From Trueperaceae bacterium (lineage in GTDB: Bacteria > Deinococcota > Deinococci > Deinococcales > Trueperaceae): a stretch of 64,000 nt of DNA. Below the pieces are notes generated by a model that did no database searches, was not told the DNA's origin, and worked only from the letters and a program-made list of their open reading frames with translations. Each line of letters starts with the position of its first letter. Positions within the stretch are counted from its first letter, which is position 1. The DNA is taken from contig JAMLIB010000005.1 of NCBI GenBank assembly GCA_023954415.1, forward strand, positions 62,001 through 126,000, given 5' to 3'. Shown piece after piece: positions 18,639-28,414 of this stretch. The position numbers and the translations under genes were made by a program.

Positions 18639-19951
18639 TGCGCTACCGGAGCACCCGTGCCGGCCGTTCCGGCGCGCCGGACGTCTCGTTCGACGACGCC
18701 ATGCTCGCCGGGCTCGCGCCGGACGGCGGCCTCTACTGGCCAACGAGCATCGCCCCGCTGCCGCTCGGCTGGGAGGCCGCCGAGTCGCCTGCCGCCCTTG
18801 CGCTGGCCGTCTTGCCGCCTTACATGGGGACGGGCACCGCGACGGCCGTCGCGGCCGGACTCGACTTCGAGTGGCCCGTCACGCGCCTGTCGGAAGACGT
18901 CTTCGTGCTGGAACTCTTCCACGGGCCGACGGCGGCCTTCAAGGACGTGGGCGCCCGGTCGCTGGCCAGGGCGATGGACGCCGCGCTGACCCGCAGGGGC
19001 GAGCGGGTCACGGTGCTGGCGGCCACGTCCGGCGACACGGGCAGCGCCGTGGCGGACGCGTTCGCCGGCCTTGAACGCGTCCGCGTCGCCGTGCTCTACC
19101 CCTCCGGCGGCGTCAGCCCCGTTCAGGAAGCGCAGCTGACGGCGGCCAGACCGGGCGTCAGGACCTTCGCGGTGGCCGGAACGTTCGACGACTGCCAGCG
19201 CCTCGTCAAGGCGGCGTTCGCCGACGCCGAGCTGGCGGCCGTGCGGCTCTCCTCGGCGAACTCGATCAACGTCGGCAGGCTGCTGCCGCAGCTCCTGTAC
19301 TACCTGTGGGGCACCGCGCGCGCCTGGGAAGCGCTCGGGCGCCGCGAGCCCTTCGAGGTCGTCGTTCCCAGTGGCAACCTCGGCAACCTCACGGCCGGGA
19401 TGCTGGCCGCAGAGGCGGGCATGCCCGTGGCCGGCTTCCTGGCGGCGCACAACCGCAACGACTACTTCCCGCGCCATCTGGCAGGGGAGGCGGACGCCTA
19501 CGCGTTCGACGGGAGCGTGCGGACGCCGTCGAACGCCATGGACGTCGGCGCGCCGTCGAACTTCGAGCGCCTGTACGAGGGGTTCGGAGACGACCTACGC
19601 CGCCGGGTCTCGGCGATGCGCGTCGACGACGCCGCGACGCTGGGGCGCATGCGGGCCACGTACGAGCGCTACGGCGCGCTCGTGTGCCCGCACACCGCGG
19701 TCGGCCTGGAGGCGCTCGAGCGGTACCGGGCTGGCGAAAGCGCGGCGAACGGACGCGCCGCCGTAGCGCCGGCGCTCGTGCTCGCCACCGCGCACCCGGC
19801 CAAGTTCCCGGAGTCCGTGTTCGAAGCGACGGGCGTTCACGCGCCGGTGCCGCGTATGCTCGAACGCTTCGGGCGCATGCCGAGGCGCGTCGAGAGCCTG
19901 GCGGCCGAGCCGGCGGCACTCCGTGCCGCGCTCCTAGCGTGGCCTGATTAG
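18638..19951 (+). CDS. thrC: threonine synthase
   Basis: A PLP enzyme of 437 residues that converts phosphohomoserine to threonine. DGGLYWPTSIAPLP near the N-terminus, the PLP lysine in GPTAAFKDVGARSLARAM, AATSGDTGSAVADAF, and the phosphate loop SGNLGNLTAGMLA identify the long, bacterial ThrC type. ATG 18638 gives a TGATG junction with hom; a GTG at 18635 is an alternative. Homoserine kinase (thrB), which makes the substrate, is not adjacent. The 3' end is partly duplicated downstream. Confidence 0.96.
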   Translation: MRYRSTRAGRSGAPDVSFDDAMLAGLAPDGGLYWPTSIAPLPLGWEAAESPAALALAVLPPYMGTGTATAVAAGLDFEWPVTRLSEDVFVLELFHGPTAAFKDVGARSLARAMDAALTRRGERVTVLAATSGDTGSAVADAFAGLERVRVAVLYPSGGVSPVQEAQLTAARPGVRTFAVAGTFDDCQRLVKAAFADAELAAVRLSSANSINVGRLLPQLLYYLWGTARAWEALGRREPFEVVVPSGNLGNLTAGMLAAEAGMPVAGFLAAHNRNDYFPRHLAGEADAYAFDGSVRTPSNAMDVGAPSNFERLYEGFGDDLRRRVSAMRVDDAATLGRMRATYERYGALVCPHTAVGLEALERYRAGESAANGRAAVAPALVLATAHPAKFPESVFEATGVHAPVPRMLERFGRMPRRVESLAAEPAALRAALLAWPD

Positions 19952-20024
19952 CTCCTATGTGTGCCGCGCTCCTGGCGTGGCCCGATTAGCTCCCGTGCGC
20001 GGGGCTCCTAGCGTGGCCGGACCG
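19923..20024. repeat. imperfect 36-38 bp tandem repeat spanning the thrC stop
   Basis: The last codons and stop of thrC (19923-19960) are repeated at 19961-19998 with few changes, and a shorter, more diverged third copy follows from about 19999. The CTCCTAGCGTGG core recurs at 19931, 19969 (one change) and 20005. The second copy keeps a TTAG after the same core. No gene or clear terminator is visible in 19952-20068. Confidence 0.75.
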
Positions 20025-20068
20025 GCTGTGCCCCGCACCGCCAGAACGGCAGGATCGGCCGGTACTCG

Positions 20069-20944
20069 CTAGCGCCTAACGGCGAAAGGGCCGCGCTCGT
20101 CGGACCCGAGGTGCACGACCTTCAGCTCGCGCATCAGCTTGGCCACGTGCGCGAGCACGCTCTTCTCGGCGAGGGCCAGGACGGCCTCCGGATGATCGGG
20201 GTAGACGCGGCGCGTGATCTCCGCCGCGTCCGCCGCGCCGAGGTCGAGGGCGGCGAGGACCTGCGCCTCGCGCTCGAGCCGGTGGTCGGCCAGCTCGCGC
20301 AAGCGCCGCGCCGGCGCGGCGATCGCGGCGCCGTGGCCCGCCCCGAGCACGGGGGAGCCGAGGGCCGCGAGGCGCTCGAGGCTGGTGAGGTAGTCGCCGA
20401 CGTCTCCCTCGGGGAGGCCGACCCACACCGAGCCCGCGGCTGAAGCGAGGTCGCCGACTAGGACGGCCTCCGGCAGCGTGCCGCCCTGTCCCGTCACGGT
20501 GAACGAGAGGTGGCCGGGGCTGTGGCCCGGGGTGTGCAGCGCCCGGATGGCTACATCGCCGACGGTGAGCACTCGGCCGTCGGCCAGGAACGTCGTTTGC
20601 CACTCCTCCGGTAGCGCGCCGGCCTCCGCCGCGTGCGCGTACACGGGCGGTGGGGAGCCGGTGCGGACCGCCTCCGATCTCAGCAACGCCGGGACGCCGC
20701 CGACGTGGTCGGGGTGGGTGTGCGTGAGCAGCACGCCCTTGAGCAGCCGCACGCCGGCGCCGGCCAGCGCCGCCGCCAGCAGGGTGTCTGCCTCCTGCCG
20801 GTCGGAGCCCGGGTCGACCACGACCCCGACGTCGCCGTGCGCGACGACGTAGCCGTTCACGTGGTCGTAAGGGGGCAGGGTGTCGCACGGTAACTCCACC
20901 CTCCAGACATGCTCGGAGAGGCGCTCGACCGCTCGCTCCTTCAC
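20069..20944 (-). CDS. metallo-beta-lactamase-fold hydrolase with C-terminal winged helix
   Basis: The 291-residue protein has the MBL metal site: THTHPDHVGG (HxHxDH), HTPGHSPGHLSF, VLVGDLAS and GAGHGAAI. A C-terminal region of about 60 residues resembles the winged helix of LACTB2-like hydrolases. The substrate is unknown; LACTB2-type enzymes include ribonucleases and thioester hydrolases. The GTG start at 20944 overlaps the upstream S41 protease stop as GTGA, with GGAGG in front, so the two are probably coupled. Confidence 0.88.
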   Translation of the reverse strand: MKERAVERLSEHVWRVELPCDTLPPYDHVNGYVVAHGDVGVVVDPGSDRQEADTLLAAALAGAGVRLLKGVLLTHTHPDHVGGVPALLRSEAVRTGSPPPVYAHAAEAGALPEEWQTTFLADGRVLTVGDVAIRALHTPGHSPGHLSFTVTGQGGTLPEAVLVGDLASAAGSVWVGLPEGDVGDYLTSLERLAALGSPVLGAGHGAAIAAPARRLRELADHRLEREAQVLAALDLGAADAAEITRRVYPDHPEAVLALAEKSVLAHVAKLMRELKVVHLGSDERGPFAVRR

Positions 20945-22080
20945 CTTGCCTCCTCCAACCGCTGCAGCGTCGCGATGGCGACGGGTAGCGCTTCGTCCGG
21001 ATCGGTCTCGACGTCCGGTGCGACGCCGCGGCCTTCCCACGTCGGGCCGCCGATGGGCGCAAGCACCCCCGCTGCCACCCAGGCTTGGGAGCCGTCGCGC
21101 AGGCAGAAGGGCAGTAAGGCCTCGACGTTGCCGGCGCTGCGCTCGCCGACGACCGTCGCGCGCCCGCGCGCTTGCAAGGCGCCTGCCAGACCCTCGGCCG
21201 CGCTGTTGACACCGTCGTCCACGAGCACTGCCAGCGGTAGGTCGGTCTCGGGCAGGCCGATGGCGGGGTAGGGGAGCGGGAGCGCCCAGGTCGTCACCGT
21301 GCGCCACAGCAGGCCGCGCGTGAACACACCCGCCACCTGCATCATCGTGAGGAGCCTGCCCCCGGGGTTGCCGCGCAAGTCGAGGACTATGGCCCACGCG
21401 CCCTCCTCCTGGACCCGCGCGACGGCGCTCCGCACGGCGCCGGCCGTCCCGGCTGAAGCCAGGTCGGGCAGGCGGACGTAGCCGACCCCTTCCGGTGTCA
21501 GGCCGTACGTCACGTTCGCCTCGTGCCCGGAGGCGCGCAGGTCTGTAGGCACGCGTTGGCCGAGCACGACGGGGAGCTCGGTCCATGTGCGCACCGACCG
21601 GGGCGCCTGGAGGCCGGAGAACAGCATGATGCACGGGAGGTCGCCGTACTCGGCGCGAACCGTGGCCACCTTCGCCGGCGGCACGAAGACGGAGTGGTCG
21701 TCGCCGAGCTCCGCGTACATCTCCTCGAGCGTGGCGTAGAACTCGTCGTCGTTCGCCGCCGCCGCGGCCCTCGGTCGGTACTCCTCGCCCACGGCGGCCC
21801 AGTCGACGCCCGTCCTGGCGATGTTCCAGTAGCGCGTGTTGACGAGGTCCCAGGCCGCCTCGAACCGGTCGGCGTAGTCCGCCGCCGCCGCCCGGCCACC
21901 TACCGTCAGCGCGAGCAGGGCGCAGACGAGTTGCGGCACGGCCCTGAGCCAGGCGCGACCCGTACCGCCGCGCCGGCCGGCACCGCGCGGCGACGGCGAA
22001 CCGGGAGAAGCGCTCCTCGCTAGCCCGGTTCCGTCGGCCGCGTTCCGGCTAGGCCGTGGCGTCCGTGGGTATCGCGGCAT
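20941..22080 (-). CDS. S41-family peptidase-like protein
   Basis: A protein of 379 residues or fewer with the tail-specific-protease (S41) core: LVNTRYWN near the start of the domain, LDLRGNPGGRLLTM, the candidate nucleophile serine in DDGVNSAAEGLAGAL, and VGERSAGN. A hydrophobic segment (LVCALLALTVGGRAAAA) makes it likely to be exported. Two points are open. The start may be a GTG at 21939 rather than ATG 22080, which lies inside the PfkB gene. The lysine that normally completes the Ser-Lys dyad (as in VGEKTFGKG) is replaced by arginine in VGERSAG. No PDZ domain was recognised. Confidence 0.8.
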   Translation of the reverse strand: MPRYPRTPRPSRNAADGTGLARSASPGSPSPRGAGRRGGTGRAWLRAVPQLVCALLALTVGGRAAAADYADRFEAAWDLVNTRYWNIARTGVDWAAVGEEYRPRAAAAANDDEFYATLEEMYAELGDDHSVFVPPAKVATVRAEYGDLPCIMLFSGLQAPRSVRTWTELPVVLGQRVPTDLRASGHEANVTYGLTPEGVGYVRLPDLASAGTAGAVRSAVARVQEEGAWAIVLDLRGNPGGRLLTMMQVAGVFTRGLLWRTVTTWALPLPYPAIGLPETDLPLAVLVDDGVNSAAEGLAGALQARGRATVVGERSAGNVEALLPFCLRDGSQAWVAAGVLAPIGGPTWEGRGVAPDVETDPDEALPVAIATLQRLEEAR

Positions 22081-22993
22081 GGCGTTCCAGTGTGGCGGCG
22101 TCGAGCACGAGACTCTGCGCGCCGACCACGGTGGTGTTGAGCGCGCCGGCGACGTTGCCGAGGCGCGCCGCGCCGTAGAGATCGTGACCGGCCATGATGG
22201 CGTGCGCGAACGCCGCCGTGTAGTAGTCGCCCGCGCCGGTCGAGTCGATGACGTTGTCGATCTCGTGGGCCTCGACGAGCTCGGTGAACTCGGAGTTGAT
22301 CACGATCGAGCCCATGGCACCGACCTTGACGACGATCTGCTCGATGCCGTCCTCGCGCAGGTCACGCACGGCTTCCGAGATGGTCGTGCGCCCCGTCAGC
22401 AGGTAGAGCTCGCGTTCGTTCATCAGCCAGTAGTCGATGCCGCGCAGGGCAGGTATCAGGCGCTCCTGCAGCGCCCTCACGGCGCCGGTGCCAAGGTCGA
22501 CGAAGGTAGTGAGCTTGTGCTTGCGGGCGAGGTTGAGCGCTTGAAGCGCGTACTCCTTCTGCGGCCCACCCATGAGGCTGTAGGCGCTCATGACGAGGGC
22601 GTCGCAGTCCGCGATGGCCTCTTCCCTGAGCTCGGCGGAGTCGAGGTGGCGGCTGGCGCCGGCTGCGCTGATCATGGTGCGCTGCGCGTCCGGCGTGATG
22701 ATGAGGGTGACGGAGCTCGTCTGGAGGACCTCGTCCTTCTGCACGAGGCGCATGTCGACGCCGGCGGCGGCGAGGTTGCGTAGCGCCAACTCCGAGAACG
22801 GGCCGACGCCGACACGGGTGGCGATACGGGTCTTGTTGCCGAGACGAGCCAAGACGGTGGCCACGGTGCCCCCCGAGCCACCAGGTTGCATCACGGCTCG
22901 GATGGCGGAGACCTCGCCACCCGGGTCCGGGAACTCCCTGACGAAGTACATCTGGTCGACGGTCGCGTCGCCGACGACGAAGAAATGGGCCAT
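22049..22993 (-). CDS. PfkB-family carbohydrate/nucleoside kinase
   Basis: A complete 314-residue ribokinase-like sugar or nucleoside kinase. The N-terminal MAHFFVVGDATVDQ, the glycine-rich PGGSGGTVATVLARLG, and the catalytic DSTGAGDYYTAAF anion-hole motif are all present. The substrate is not clear from sequence; ribose, fructose, adenosine and pseudouridine kinases share this pattern. Since psuG is present in the window without its kinase, a pseudouridine kinase role is possible but unsupported by position. GGAGAG lies about 10 nt before the ATG. Confidence 0.88.
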   Translation of the reverse strand: MAHFFVVGDATVDQMYFVREFPDPGGEVSAIRAVMQPGGSGGTVATVLARLGNKTRIATRVGVGPFSELALRNLAAAGVDMRLVQKDEVLQTSSVTLIITPDAQRTMISAAGASRHLDSAELREEAIADCDALVMSAYSLMGGPQKEYALQALNLARKHKLTTFVDLGTGAVRALQERLIPALRGIDYWLMNERELYLLTGRTTISEAVRDLREDGIEQIVVKVGAMGSIVINSEFTELVEAHEIDNVIDSTGAGDYYTAAFAHAIMAGHDLYGAARLGNVAGALNTTVVGAQSLVLDAATLERHAAIPTDATA

Positions 22994-23062
22994 GCGCAGT
23001 TACTCTCCTACCGGCGTACCCCGGCGGGCGGCCGGGAGTCGGGCGCTTTCTTTGCTTAGGGG

Positions 23063-23068
23063 AGTATA
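23063..23068 (-). promoter_or_regulatory. possible -10 box upstream of the PfkB gene
   Basis: TATACT on the minus strand (5/6 to consensus) lies about 70 bp before the kinase start, within the 122-bp gap after rsmA. No convincing -35 element was found. Confidence 0.35.
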
Positions 23069-23115
23069 CCCACGTCATTCATGAGTAATGGTGGTGCCAC
23101 CCCTGGCGTCACCCT

Positions 23116-23997
23116 TCACACTAGCGGCGTCGGGGCCTCGAGCCGATCAGCGAGCGCGCGCAACGTCCGCAGGTCGAGCTCCTCGGCCCGGACGAGCGGT
23201 AGCAACCCCAACTCCCCGAGCGCCGCCTCGACAACGCCCCGCTCATAGCCGGCCAGCACGAGGTTCTTGACCAACGTCTTGCGCCGGTGGGCGAAGGCCT
23301 GGTGTATGAGTTTGAAGAGCCCGGGGTCGGGGGTCGCCGCCGGATCGGTGTCCAGGCGCACGACGGCCGACGTCACCTTGGGCGGGGGGAGGAACGCGCC
23401 GGGCGGCACGGTGCGCACGACACGCGCGCGGCCGAAGTGGCCGACGAGTAGCGAGAGCGCGCCGTAAGCGCTCGAGCCGGGCGCGGCGGCCAACCGTTCC
23501 GCCACCTCACGCTGCACCAGGAACACGAGGCGCGAGAAGCGACCGGACTCGAGCGCCCTGGCCACCACGGGCGTGGCGACGTTGTAAGGCAGGTTGGCGA
23601 CGAGCTTGGCGCGCGCGGGCATGCGGCCCAGGTCGAACGTCAAAGCGTCGCCGTGCACGAGCTCAAGGCTCCCCGGCCCGGCCAGGGCCAGCTCCTCGGC
23701 GAACTCCTCGCGGAGGTGGGGGAGCAGGCGCGCGTCGAGTTCCACGCTCGTCACCGCCGCCCCGGCCGCGAGGAGGGCGGCCGTCAGCACCCCGAGGCCG
23801 GGCCCGACCTCCAGGACGGGGTCGCCCCGCGCGACCTCGGCGGCGGAGACGATGGCGCGCAGCGCCGCCTGATCGACGAGGAAGTTCTGCCCGAACGACT
23901 TGCGCGCCTCGAGCCCGTGGCGCTCCAGGACCTCGCGGACCCTGCGCGGAGCGCTCAAGGCGTGGCGGTCGGGAGGTGCGGGCGCTTCCGTGCTCAA
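23116..23997 (-). CDS. rsmA: 16S rRNA (adenine1518/1519-N6)-dimethyltransferase
   Basis: This 293-residue KsgA/RsmA enzyme dimethylates two adenines near the 3' end of 16S rRNA. KSFGQNFLVDQ, the SAM-binding LEVGPGLGVLTAALL, VELDARLLP, and the catalytic motif NLPYNVATPVV are intact, followed by the C-terminal helical domain (HRRKTLVKNL). The TTG at 23997 is the most upstream plausible start; homology would also allow a start about 12-14 residues later. It lies 78 bp after carD. Confidence 0.95.
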   Translation of the reverse strand: MSTEAPAPPDRHALSAPRRVREVLERHGLEARKSFGQNFLVDQAALRAIVSAAEVARGDPVLEVGPGLGVLTAALLAAGAAVTSVELDARLLPHLREEFAEELALAGPGSLELVHGDALTFDLGRMPARAKLVANLPYNVATPVVARALESGRFSRLVFLVQREVAERLAAAPGSSAYGALSLLVGHFGRARVVRTVPPGAFLPPPKVTSAVVRLDTDPAATPDPGLFKLIHQAFAHRRKTLVKNLVLAGYERGVVEAALGELGLLPLVRAEELDLRTLRALADRLEAPTPLV

Positions 23998-24075
23998 GTC
24001 ACCAGCGGTCCCGCGGTCCCGTCAGGGTGAACGGAACGGCGGGCGTTCCCGAAACGGTGTGTCGCACGGGGCCTA

Positions 24076-24567
24076 TCAGACGCCGTGCGCGGCCATGGCG
24101 GCGACGAGCATGGCGTCCGCCTCCTCGAGACTGACGTCCAGCACGACGGCCAGCTCGCTCCCCAGCATGGACCTGGCGTTGTCGAGGACTTCCCGCTCCG
24201 TGGCGGCCAGGCCCTTCTCGACGTCGCGCTTGGCTAGGACGCCGATCAGGCGGGCGAGGTCGTACGCGCTCCCGCGCGCCAGGATGTCCTGCTCGGCACG
24301 GTAGCGCGGCGGCCACTGGGCGGGCAGCGTGAGGTCGGCCTGCTCGACCGAGCGCATGAGGCGGTCGACCTCCTCCTTGCCCACGGTGTGGCGCAGGCCC
24401 ACCTCGACGCCCTTCCTGAGCGGCACGAGCACCTCCATGTCGCCCTTGACGAAGACTACCTTCAGGTAGTCGTGGGTCTCCCCGAGGACGGCGCGCGACG
24501 TGCGCTCCGCCACCACCCCAGCGCCCTGGGACGGGTAAACGACGTGGTCACCCACCTTGAAGGTCAT
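24076..24567 (-). CDS. CarD-family transcriptional regulator
   Basis: A 163-residue protein with the CarD/CdnL architecture: an N-terminal Tudor-like RNA-polymerase-interacting domain (FKVGDHVVYPSQGAGVV to about residue 65) and a helical DNA-binding domain. CarD proteins bind the polymerase beta lobe and stabilise open complexes, often at rRNA promoters. ATG 24567 (MTFKVGD) is chosen; a TGG-TACTCT box ends 8 nt before it. A GTG 18 bases further up overlaps that box. Confidence 0.93.
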   Translation of the reverse strand: MTFKVGDHVVYPSQGAGVVAERTSRAVLGETHDYLKVVFVKGDMEVLVPLRKGVEVGLRHTVGKEEVDRLMRSVEQADLTLPAQWPPRYRAEQDILARGSAYDLARLIGVLAKRDVEKGLAATEREVLDNARSMLGSELAVVLDVSLEEADAMLVAAMAAHGV

Positions 24568-24575
24568 GTTCGGCA

Positions 24576-24581
24576 AGAGTA
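24576..24581 (-). promoter_or_regulatory. extended -10 box of carD
   Basis: TGG-TACTCT on the minus strand fits TGnTANNNT and ends 8 nt before the carD ATG, giving a near-leaderless transcript. Confidence 0.5.
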
Positions 24582-24636
24582 CCACAGCCCCTGCGCTCGC
24601 CCTGGACCGTGTCGAGCACGCCTGCCCCTGGTCTAT

Positions 24637-26307
24637 TCAGGCGAGCCCGACGAGCGGCGCCCAGTGGGGGTAGGCGACGAACGCCCACAGCGCCAGCCCC
24701 GTGACGACGGTGACGACGCCGGCGATGAGGACCGTCGCCTGCGGCTCGCGGTCGCCCTTGCGCGTGGCGAGCGCAGCCATGGCCGCACCCAAGGCCACGG
24801 ACGCCGCCACCGTCGCGCCCGTGGCGAACGGTGCCCGCCCGCCGTAGCCGGCGGCCACCGCCAGCGCGGCAGCGGCCACGACCAGCGGCGCGGCGCCGAC
24901 GAACGCGCCTGTGCGTCTGGGCCGCGCGCCGCCGCGACGGGTGCGAGCGGTGAGCGGCGCCGCGACGAGGAGGTAAGGCAGCGACACCAGGGCGCCGAGG
25001 ACGCCGACCAGGACGGCGGTGAGCGCCTGGCCGATCGCCTGCTCCAACGCGTACCAGGGGTTCCAACCCATGGCGCGTGCCAGGCGGTCCCGCCACGTGA
25101 GCCGCATCGGCGTGCGGTCGTCGCTCGTGAACAGGCGGACCGCGCCGCCCTCGGCGCGCCCGAGCCAGGCGATGGCGTCGGGGGTGGTGGGGGTCGCCAT
25201 CACGAACTCCGCCCCTTCCACCGTCACGGGCGACCAGAGCACGTTCGTGACGGGCGCCGCCGCGCCTGCCTCGCCCAGGACGTCGGTGACGTCGAAACGC
25301 CTGAAGCTCGCACCGTCCACCGAGTAGACGTACGGCCACGCGGCCGCGAGGAGCCGGCCCGAGGCGGGGACCCGCCGAGCGTCCGACACGCGCGTGACGG
25401 CGAGGGCGACGGGGCCGCCGGTCGTCGTGGAGGCGGGCTCGACGGGCCGCGTACCGGCGCCGACGGGCGCCCCCTTGGCGGCCGGACGCCGCTCGACCAG
25501 CGCGGCTCGCAGCCGGCTCTCCTCGTCGCTCCACGCTGCCAGCGCCCCACCCGGCGTCGCGGTCACGAGCGCCCGCTGGCGCTGGTCGGTGACGTCGGCG
25601 GCCCCGAGCGGCAGGGCTGAGGAGGCCGCCCCGGCCGGGTCGACGAGGAGCGCGAACGCGTTCCATTCCGAGTCGACGCCGAGCTCGGTCCGCTCCGTCT
25701 TGCCCTCGAGCCAGGCGAGCCACAGGCCGCCGTCGTCCGCCTGCGCGTAGGTCGCGCCCCGCACCGAGAGCTCCGTCGTGTGCAGCACGAGCTCGTCGCC
25801 GCTCGCGTCAAGGGGCAGGAGCGTCAGATGGGCGGCCCCGCCGCTACGCAAGGTCGCCAGCGCGTAAGGCACGCCTCCCAGAGTGACGAAGTCGAAACGC
25901 ACCTCCAGCGGGTCGTCCAGGAGCGGTGTCACGCTCCCGCGCCACCACAGGAAGTGGTGATAACGCCCCGTCGCGCGGTCGCGCTGCGCCCACGCGACGG
26001 CCAACTCGCCGGCGACCGTGCCGGCGCTCACCTGCCGCACGCTCTGGGCGGGCGCGAGCAGCCGCGGCTCCCAGGGGCCGGCCATGGGGCTAGCTGCCAT
26101 CCAGACCCCCACCTGATCGGCCCAGACGAGCTCGACCGCGTCGGGGCCGGCCGCTGCACCGACGGTGGCTACGGCGCCGTTGCCAGGGAGCTTGGTGGGG
26201 CGGCCCCACCCACCGTCGGCCGCCAGAGGTTGCGCGCGGGCGTGGCCCAGCAGGGCGGCGAGGAGCGAGAAGACGATGACGGGGGTGGCGAGGGCCGACC
26301 GGCGCAC
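24637..26307 (-). CDS. exported protein with large soluble domain and C-terminal membrane helices
   Basis: I do not recognise this 556-residue protein. A signal peptide (VRRSALATPVIVFSLLAALL, cleaved near ARAQ) is followed by about 400 residues with repeated beta-strand stretches of the form WAxQ, LAVAWAQRD, LWLAWLEG and LAAWSDEE, suggestive of a beta-propeller. Four hydrophobic helices then span about 420-550. It would be a membrane-anchored protein with its large domain outside the cytoplasm. The GTG start at 26307 is 1 bp after the uvrB stop, so it is cotranscribed with uvrB. Confidence 0.7.
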   Translation of the reverse strand: MRRSALATPVIVFSLLAALLGHARAQPLAADGGWGRPTKLPGNGAVATVGAAAGPDAVELVWADQVGVWMAASPMAGPWEPRLLAPAQSVRQVSAGTVAGELAVAWAQRDRATGRYHHFLWWRGSVTPLLDDPLEVRFDFVTLGGVPYALATLRSGGAAHLTLLPLDASGDELVLHTTELSVRGATYAQADDGGLWLAWLEGKTERTELGVDSEWNAFALLVDPAGAASSALPLGAADVTDQRQRALVTATPGGALAAWSDEESRLRAALVERRPAAKGAPVGAGTRPVEPASTTTGGPVALAVTRVSDARRVPASGRLLAAAWPYVYSVDGASFRRFDVTDVLGEAGAAAPVTNVLWSPVTVEGAEFVMATPTTPDAIAWLGRAEGGAVRLFTSDDRTPMRLTWRDRLARAMGWNPWYALEQAIGQALTAVLVGVLGALVSLPYLLVAAPLTARTRRGGARPRRTGAFVGAAPLVVAAAALAVAAGYGGRAPFATGATVAASVALGAAMAALATRKGDREPQATVLIAGVVTVVTGLALWAFVAYPHWAPLVGLA

Positions 26308-26308
26308 G

Positions 26309-28369
<2,061 letters not shown>

Positions 28370-28377
28370 GACCCTTC

Positions 28378-28383
28378 ATTGTA
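28378..28383 (-). promoter_or_regulatory. -10 box of uvrB, leaderless type
   Basis: TACAAT on the minus strand (5/6 to consensus) ends 8 nt before the uvrB ATG. It lies in the 45-bp gap after the ABC exporter gene, so uvrB probably has its own promoter. Confidence 0.5.
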
Positions 28384-28414
28384 CTTGCCCCGGGGTCTCC
28401 GCCCCGGCGCCGCG

